NCBI RefSeq assembly: GCF_045865695.1
Contig: NZ_BAACAP010000253.1
Span: forward strand, 133,162 to 197,161
Source of the DNA: Scytonema sp045865695
GTDB lineage: Bacteria; Cyanobacteriota; Cyanobacteriia; Cyanobacteriales; Nostocaceae
Direction: 5' to 3'
DNA length: 64,000 nucleotides
Numbering within the stretch: position 1 is the stretch's first letter; each line of letters opens with the position of its first letter. The translations under genes were made by a program, and so were the position numbers. The notes below the pieces were generated by a model. The model was not told the origin of the DNA and did no database searches. It worked only from the letters and a program-made list of their open reading frames with translations. Of the stretch, positions 60,227 to 64,000 are shown piece by piece.

Positions 60227-60613
60227 TTACTTATCTCGTTGCAACCTACGCAATTCTTCTTGCATTTGCCTGACTTGATCCCGCAATTTATCCACATTCT
60301 CTGTAGGAGAATCCGATCTTGCCGTTGGCTCTTCGTCTTCTTCCAAAATTTCTATGCGACGAGGTTCTGATTGAGGCTTTGTCTCAGTTGTCGAAACGGA
60401 GGTCGGTGCTTGTTGCGCTTGCTTCATCATATCTTCAACAAAGCGTCGGGCTTCTTCTGTTGTCATTTCGCCCCGCGCCACCATTTCGTCTGCCAGCTTT
60501 TGGACTTGCGATCGCAATTCTGATACTGTACCGCCTGCCTTTTCTCCCGCATAAGAAGCCAAACCTACACCGAGATAAAAAGCTTTTTTAACAAGATCGC
60601 CAAAACCGGGCAT
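60227..60613 (-). CDS. phasin-like helical protein
   Basis: This 128-aa protein has an N-terminal MPGFGDLVKKAFYLGVGLAS with Ala/Gly-rich helix, a helix AGEKAGGTVSELRSQVQKLADEMVARGEMTTEEARRFVEDMMKQ, an acidic spacer, and a C-terminal coiled coil (VDKLRDQVRQMQEELRRLQRD). It matches the phasin-like family annotated in cyanobacteria, which may coat polyhydroxyalkanoate granules; here this is by pattern only. It is close to the SRP RNA on the same strand. Confidence 0.75.
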   Translation of the reverse strand: MPGFGDLVKKAFYLGVGLASYAGEKAGGTVSELRSQVQKLADEMVARGEMTTEEARRFVEDMMKQAQQAPTSVSTTETKPQSEPRRIEILEEDEEPTARSDSPTENVDKLRDQVRQMQEELRRLQRDK

Positions 60614-60638
60614 TGTCGCTTCTGTGCTCCTAAAAATA

Positions 60639-60737
60639 GGGCGACCCGGAGACTACGCCTGCTACAAGCATCCCGTATTGCTGCTACCTTCCGGTTCTGA
60701 CAAGGTTTGGGCGTTGCAGCCGCGTAGATCCAGGTCT
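60639..60737 (-). ncRNA. ffs: small signal recognition particle RNA (4.5S-like)
   Basis: The minus strand has the conserved SRP core: GTCAGAACCGGAAGGTAGCAG, then CAATACGGGATG, within a long hairpin whose ends GACCTGGATCTACGCGGC and GGCGTAGTCTCCGGGTC pair. The GGAA-type tetraloop arm with AGCAG is the Ffh-binding site. Length about 98 nt, typical of the bacterial small form. Confidence 0.9.
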
Positions 60738-60771
60738 TTTTTATAATAGCACTAAATTTTTCAATTGCGTG

Positions 60772-61038
60772 TTATTCAATAACAATTTTCCACTCGTAGA
60801 GTTTGTAGCTCACGCAGCTATTTTGTACCAATGGGTCACTGTCCACAATTGCCTGTGCTTCATCCATTGACGCTGCCTCAAACACCATCATACCTCCTCC
60901 ACGTTGTGCCCAGTAACCAGTCTTTGCCTTGTGTCCTTTAGCAATCAACTCTTGTACGTAAGCTTTATGAGCTGGTACGTATTGGTCAAAGATAGGTTTC
61001 TCCACCTTACCTTCTTCAATTTTCACAAACCAGGGCAT
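60772..61038 (-). CDS. YciI-like protein
   Basis: This 88-aa ferredoxin-like protein has the YciI pattern: MPWFVKIEEGKVEK, YVPAHKAYVQELIAKGHKAK, GGGMMVFEAASMDEAQAIVDSDPLVQNSCVSYKLYEW. YciI proteins form dimeric alpha/beta barrels with a possible active His/Asp; function is unclear. It is upstream of the SRP RNA on the same strand. Confidence 0.88.
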   Translation of the reverse strand: MPWFVKIEEGKVEKPIFDQYVPAHKAYVQELIAKGHKAKTGYWAQRGGGMMVFEAASMDEAQAIVDSDPLVQNSCVSYKLYEWKIVIE

Positions 61039-61107
61039 TCCTTTTACAACCTCATCATATTATTGTGAACAGTGACCAGTAACCAGTGACCAGTGACCAC
61101 TTGACCG

Positions 61108-61659
61108 ATGAAACTATATTTTATAGCTCTCCTACCACCTCAAAAAGTTCAAGACTACGCTAACCAAATTAAGCAGTACTTTGCTGACAAGTACGCTAGC
61201 AGTCACGCCCAAAAATCTCCACCACACATTACCTTGCAACCACCTTTTGAATGGGCGGATACTGACATTCCTTTACTAGAGGAACATTTGGCTACTTTTG
61301 CTAGCAGTCAACATTCTATACCAATTGTCTTGAACGGGTATGCTGCCTTTATACCTCGTGTCATTTATATTGACGTTGTTAGAAGCCCTGAATTGCTTAC
61401 TTTACATCTAAATCTCATGTCGTATCTAGAAACTCACTTAGCGATTATAGATAAAGTTGGCAAAACACGTCCTTTTGTTCCTCACATGACAGTTGCTTTT
61501 AAGGATTTAACCAGACAAAACTTTAAAGCTGCATGGTCTGAATTTGAGAAGAGTCAGGTGCATTTTGAGTTGACTGTTTCGGTTTTAACATTGCTAGTAC
61601 ATGATGGCAGACGGTGGAATATTAAAAGTGAGTTTCCCTTTATAGCTTCTATGGCTTGA
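61108..61659 (+). CDS. 2'-5' RNA ligase/LigT-like phosphoesterase
   Basis: The 183-aa protein has two HxTx motifs (PPHITLQPPF and VPHMTVAFKDL), the hallmark of the 2H phosphoesterase family, along with LYFIALLPP and the C-terminal LTLLVHDGRRWNI. Members hydrolyse 2',3'-cyclic phosphates or join 2'-5' RNA ends. The natural substrate is unknown. Preceded by GTGACCA heptads (61070-61100). Confidence 0.9.
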   Translation: MKLYFIALLPPQKVQDYANQIKQYFADKYASSHAQKSPPHITLQPPFEWADTDIPLLEEHLATFASSQHSIPIVLNGYAAFIPRVIYIDVVRSPELLTLHLNLMSYLETHLAIIDKVGKTRPFVPHMTVAFKDLTRQNFKAAWSEFEKSQVHFELTVSVLTLLVHDGRRWNIKSEFPFIASMA

Positions 61660-61867
61660 AAATTGCAAGTTTAACATTGAGCATTGGGCATTGGAAAAGA
61701 ACTATTTTCATGCAATCGTTGCGAGCAACTTACCCGTGTGTAACTAGCTCGAATTTTAAGATTCATATCTTTTTGCTCTCATAATTTTTGCATGCTTTAT
61801 ACTATTTATTTACTCAATCTAACCCAGAAAATATATTGAGTTTGAAGATATAAAAATTACAACGTGT

Positions 61868-62287
61868 ATGTCTGTAAAAAATAAATATTCGAGACTGACT
61901 CTCAGTTTTGTAAGCATTGCGATCGCACCCCTTTCCATTACAGCAATTACCACACCAAGTTCCGCACAAAAGATTTTTGCTCAAAGAGTTAATTGTAACA
62001 AGGCAGTCTCAACACCAGAACTTAAGTATTGTTCTCAACTGTCTTACGAAGCAGCGGATAGACGCTTGAATGAAGTGTATAAAACAGTGACATCTAATCT
62101 TATCAATGAGCAAAGACAAATACTCATTTCCGCACAACAAGCTTGGATTAAATTCCGCGATAACAATTGTAATTTTGAAACCTATGGTTCTCGTGGTGGA
62201 ACGGGGTATGAAATTTTCAGAAACGGATGCCTAGAAAGACTGACAAAACAGCGCACAAAGGATTTACAAGATTTTCTATCTCGGTAA
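61868..62287 (+). CDS. secreted LprI/DUF1311 family protein
   Basis: Signal peptide (SRLTLSFVSIAIAPLSITAITTPSSAQ), then the LprI domain: CNKAVSTPELKYCSQLSYEAADRRLNEVYK, ISAQQAWIKFRDNNCNFE, IFRNGCLERLTKQRTKDL. Four conserved Cys are present, suggesting two disulphides. LprI-type proteins inhibit lysozyme in some bacteria; here that is only a family inference. Exported, monocistronic. Confidence 0.85.
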   Translation: MSVKNKYSRLTLSFVSIAIAPLSITAITTPSSAQKIFAQRVNCNKAVSTPELKYCSQLSYEAADRRLNEVYKTVTSNLINEQRQILISAQQAWIKFRDNNCNFETYGSRGGTGYEIFRNGCLERLTKQRTKDLQDFLSR

Positions 62288-62357
62288 TATAGCTCCGCAT
62301 TGTTACAGCAACAAATATAGTTGGCTTGACGGGCTAGAAGCCCGTACCACAATTCAA

Positions 62358-63632
62358 CTACCGCTTTCCATTAGGACGTTGAATAATAGTTTCTACAACT
62401 CGCCGCTTTGCTTTGGGATCGATTCCTACCAAGCGCACATAGTCATTGCCATGTTCTCCAAGACAAGACTCAATGGTTGAGATGGCATCATCTTCACCAG
62501 TGATTGAGCTTGTTGTCCCACTAGTCCAGGAACCTGTACGAAAGCGCCGCTCATCTACATACTCAATACCAATTCTGTAACCTTGAGATAGTATCTGACG
62601 TACTTGTTCTATTGTCTCAAGACTTAATTTTGTATTGGAACGTTGCTGTTGTTGGTAACCATTACCATTTGTTGGTGTTGGTTGAGTGAAACCATTTGTT
62701 GATGGTTGATAAGTTGGTGTTGCAGGTGGAGGCGCTGATTGATAATTTGAGCGCATCCTGATGTTGTACTCAGTCACTAATCGAGAATCATCAACTCGTT
62801 TTTGTTCTCCAACCATTAACTTACCCGTCTCAAGTAAATGAGACAAACTGAAATCTGGCTTTCTAAATTGTGGTGGTCCTTCAACACTATTGACAATCCG
62901 CCGGGATACTTGTTCGATACCCACATCATGAATAAATTGTCGGATTTGTTCGTCATAAATTCGCGATCGCATCGCACTGAAGAAATCTATCGACTGATTT
63001 GGGAAAGTATCCACCAGTTGTTCGACTTCCCGTTGTGAAAGCCCATCTTCACTAAAAATCCCACCGACGATACCAACTTTATCATTTCGGTCTGGGTCCC
63101 AGTAAAATTTCTCCATCCTACCATCACGAATAAGTGGCGCGTAGAGGGTAGAGAAATCATTGCCAGTCACAATAATTGGTACGCGCTGTATGGGGTTAGC
63201 GTCATAACTACCAGGGAGTTGGACATCAGTTGGATTGTCAGCTATGTTCATCAGCGTGGCGTTAACCAACTGAGTATTTACCGTATATTGCGTACCTTCA
63301 TCAAAACGTCCCGCACCTGCATCTAAATCGTTAATTATCAACACGCACATCTTACCGCGCACGCGAATCAATTCTGCTGTTTCTCGATAGCGCAAGCGAA
63401 TCAGACGTGCTGGATCTCCAGCATCTGGGCTTTCAAGTTCGCCGCCTGATATGAGAGTCGCTTCAATACCCATTCTCTCGAAGACCAACTCACACTGAAA
63501 AGACTTACCCTCGCCCTTACGACCGTGAATACCCAGAATTAAGGGAACTCGGATACCAGGAATATCGAGAAAATTTTTAGTGATATGGACAGCAAGTTTG
63601 TCCAAAAAGCGAGGAGAAATGTAATAACCCAT
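62358..63632 (-). CDS. rca: Rubisco activase with C-terminal small-subunit-like domain
   Basis: AAA+ chaperone that removes inhibitory sugar phosphates from Rubisco and helps place it in carboxysomes. Walker A is GIHGRKGEGKS, Walker B MCVLIINDLDAG, with the Arg-rich end GNDFSTLYAPLIRDGRMEK. A disordered Pro/Asn/Gln linker (YQSAPPPATPTYQPSTNGF) leads to one small-subunit-like domain (SLETIEQVRQILSQGYRIGIEYVDERRFRTGSW). The chosen start ATG (MGYYISPRFLDKLAVH) matches cyanobacterial Rca and has GGAG before it; the frame extends 20 codons upstream. Its partners, such as rbcL and rbcS, are not in the window. Confidence 0.93.
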   Translation of the reverse strand: MGYYISPRFLDKLAVHITKNFLDIPGIRVPLILGIHGRKGEGKSFQCELVFERMGIEATLISGGELESPDAGDPARLIRLRYRETAELIRVRGKMCVLIINDLDAGAGRFDEGTQYTVNTQLVNATLMNIADNPTDVQLPGSYDANPIQRVPIIVTGNDFSTLYAPLIRDGRMEKFYWDPDRNDKVGIVGGIFSEDGLSQREVEQLVDTFPNQSIDFFSAMRSRIYDEQIRQFIHDVGIEQVSRRIVNSVEGPPQFRKPDFSLSHLLETGKLMVGEQKRVDDSRLVTEYNIRMRSNYQSAPPPATPTYQPSTNGFTQPTPTNGNGYQQQQRSNTKLSLETIEQVRQILSQGYRIGIEYVDERRFRTGSWTSGTTSSITGEDDAISTIESCLGEHGNDYVRLVGIDPKAKRRVVETIIQRPNGKR

Positions 63633-63837
63633 GAACCGCTCCGATTGTTTGAATCCCACTTGGGGATCGATTAAGGGAAGATGAAGAATCAAGAATTTGA
63701 AGTCCAGTGTAAAAAACTTTAAATTTCTTACTTTTGACAGTTGACTAAGTTTTTATCCTTATACTTAGTCTTTTCTCCTTCAAATAGTTTCCTTAAATCA
63801 ATATTAATTTCTTCTGCCTCTGACTTTCAGCCTTTTT

Positions 63838-63870
63838 AGAAAAAAGTCCCTTTCTCTACTTAGGGACTTT
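63838..63870 (-). terminator. rho-independent-like terminator on minus strand
   Basis: On the minus strand AAAGTCCCT and AGGGACTTT form a perfect 9-bp stem with a loop of about 10 nt (AAGTAGAGAA), followed by TTTTTTC. It would end a transcript entering from the right. Confidence 0.65.
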
Positions 63871-63898
63871 CAAATTAAAAAATAAATTAAAAGACATT

Positions 63899-64000
63899 TA
63901 ACTTCTTCTTGTGGTACACATTCAACTTCTTCTTGTGGTACACATTCAACTTCTTCTTGTGGTACACATTCAACTTCTTCTTGTGGTACACATTCAACTT
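63899..64000. repeat. 24-bp tandem repeat ACTTCTTCTTGTGGTACACA-type
   Basis: Four or more perfect 24-bp units, cut by the window edge. On the minus strand one frame reads EEVECVPQ repeated, leading to EVKCLLIYFF and a stop inside the terminator, so it could be the 3' end of a repeat-coding gene or purely non-coding. Confidence 0.9.

Larger units (their letters stand above)
63633..64000. other. upstream region of rca, ending in a 24-bp tandem repeat
   Basis: The rca leader lies here, followed by a minus-strand hairpin terminator (63838-63870) and a repeat array at 63899-64000 that continues beyond the window. No complete gene is seen. The hairpin suggests that an upstream minus-strand transcript enters from the right edge. 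Confidence 0.5.

Overview
The window comes from a filamentous, probably heterocyst-forming (Nostocales-type) cyanobacterium. The evidence is the gene content: sucrose synthase, carotene isomerase CrtH, Rubisco activase with a small-subunit-like tail, LdpA, a Ycf45-like ATPase, the two-domain cyanobacterial ThiE, many HIP1 octamers (GCGATCGC) and very many 7-bp short tandem repeats between genes. Most genes are single units or pairs on alternating strands, and intergenic DNA is crowded with small palindromes and heptad repeats.

Layout, left part. 1-5.5 kb: 5' part of susA (runs off the left edge), a 37-aa membrane peptide, tRNA-His, a DUF4359 protein, a manganese catalase, a siroheme pair (CbiX-like chelatase and uroporphyrinogen-III methyltransferase) and a lone HPt protein. 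5.5-7.5 kb: GTPase RbgA, a small membrane protein and an ArsR-type repressor; matching 20-bp operators lie upstream of the repressor and of the membrane gene. 7.5-15.6 kb: a catabolic neighbourhood with a DUF1338 (HglS-like) protein, class-III aminotransferase, alpha/beta hydrolase, aldehyde dehydrogenase and an acyl-CoA-dehydrogenase/cyclase fusion; the set fits lysine/2-aminoadipate breakdown. 16-30 kb: VCBS-repeat protein, small secreted and unknown proteins, a DUF1400 hydrolase, a His-rich TPR protein, ilvA, a kinase fused to a formylglycine-generating-enzyme domain, and a DUF1517 protein.

Layout, right part. 30-40 kb: glycosyltransferase, thiS-thiE, a beta-helix surface protein, YggT, upp and crtH. 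40.5-46.7 kb is an accessory island between crtH and ruvC: a DUF433/DUF5615 toxin-antitoxin pair, a two-gene coiled-coil lipoprotein unit, then a three-gene module of an AAA ATPase, a TOPRIM/DUF4276-like protein and a CHAT (caspase-like) protein, ending in a truncated nucleotidyltransferase. This module is the best candidate for an undescribed, defence-type system. 46.7-64 kb returns to core genes: ruvC, yvcK-like, tsaE, pyrC, lepB, a broken EAL gene beside an intact REC-GGDEF and a REC-histidine kinase, a frameshifted ldpA, a Ycf45-like ATPase, queF, SRP RNA, YciI, a 2'-5' RNA ligase-like protein, LprI and rca.

A recurring theme is repeat DNA entering coding sequence. Heptad repeats supply the ends, linkers or internal loops of CobA, the aminotransferase, the dehydrogenase/cyclase fusion, the beta-helix protein, CrtH, a histidine kinase and LdpA. 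Several gene remnants (aspartyl protease, glycosyl hydrolase family 1, PIN toxin, Phd-type antitoxin, EAL protein, nucleotidyltransferase) point to ongoing decay. All functional calls rest on motifs recognised by eye; no database search was run.
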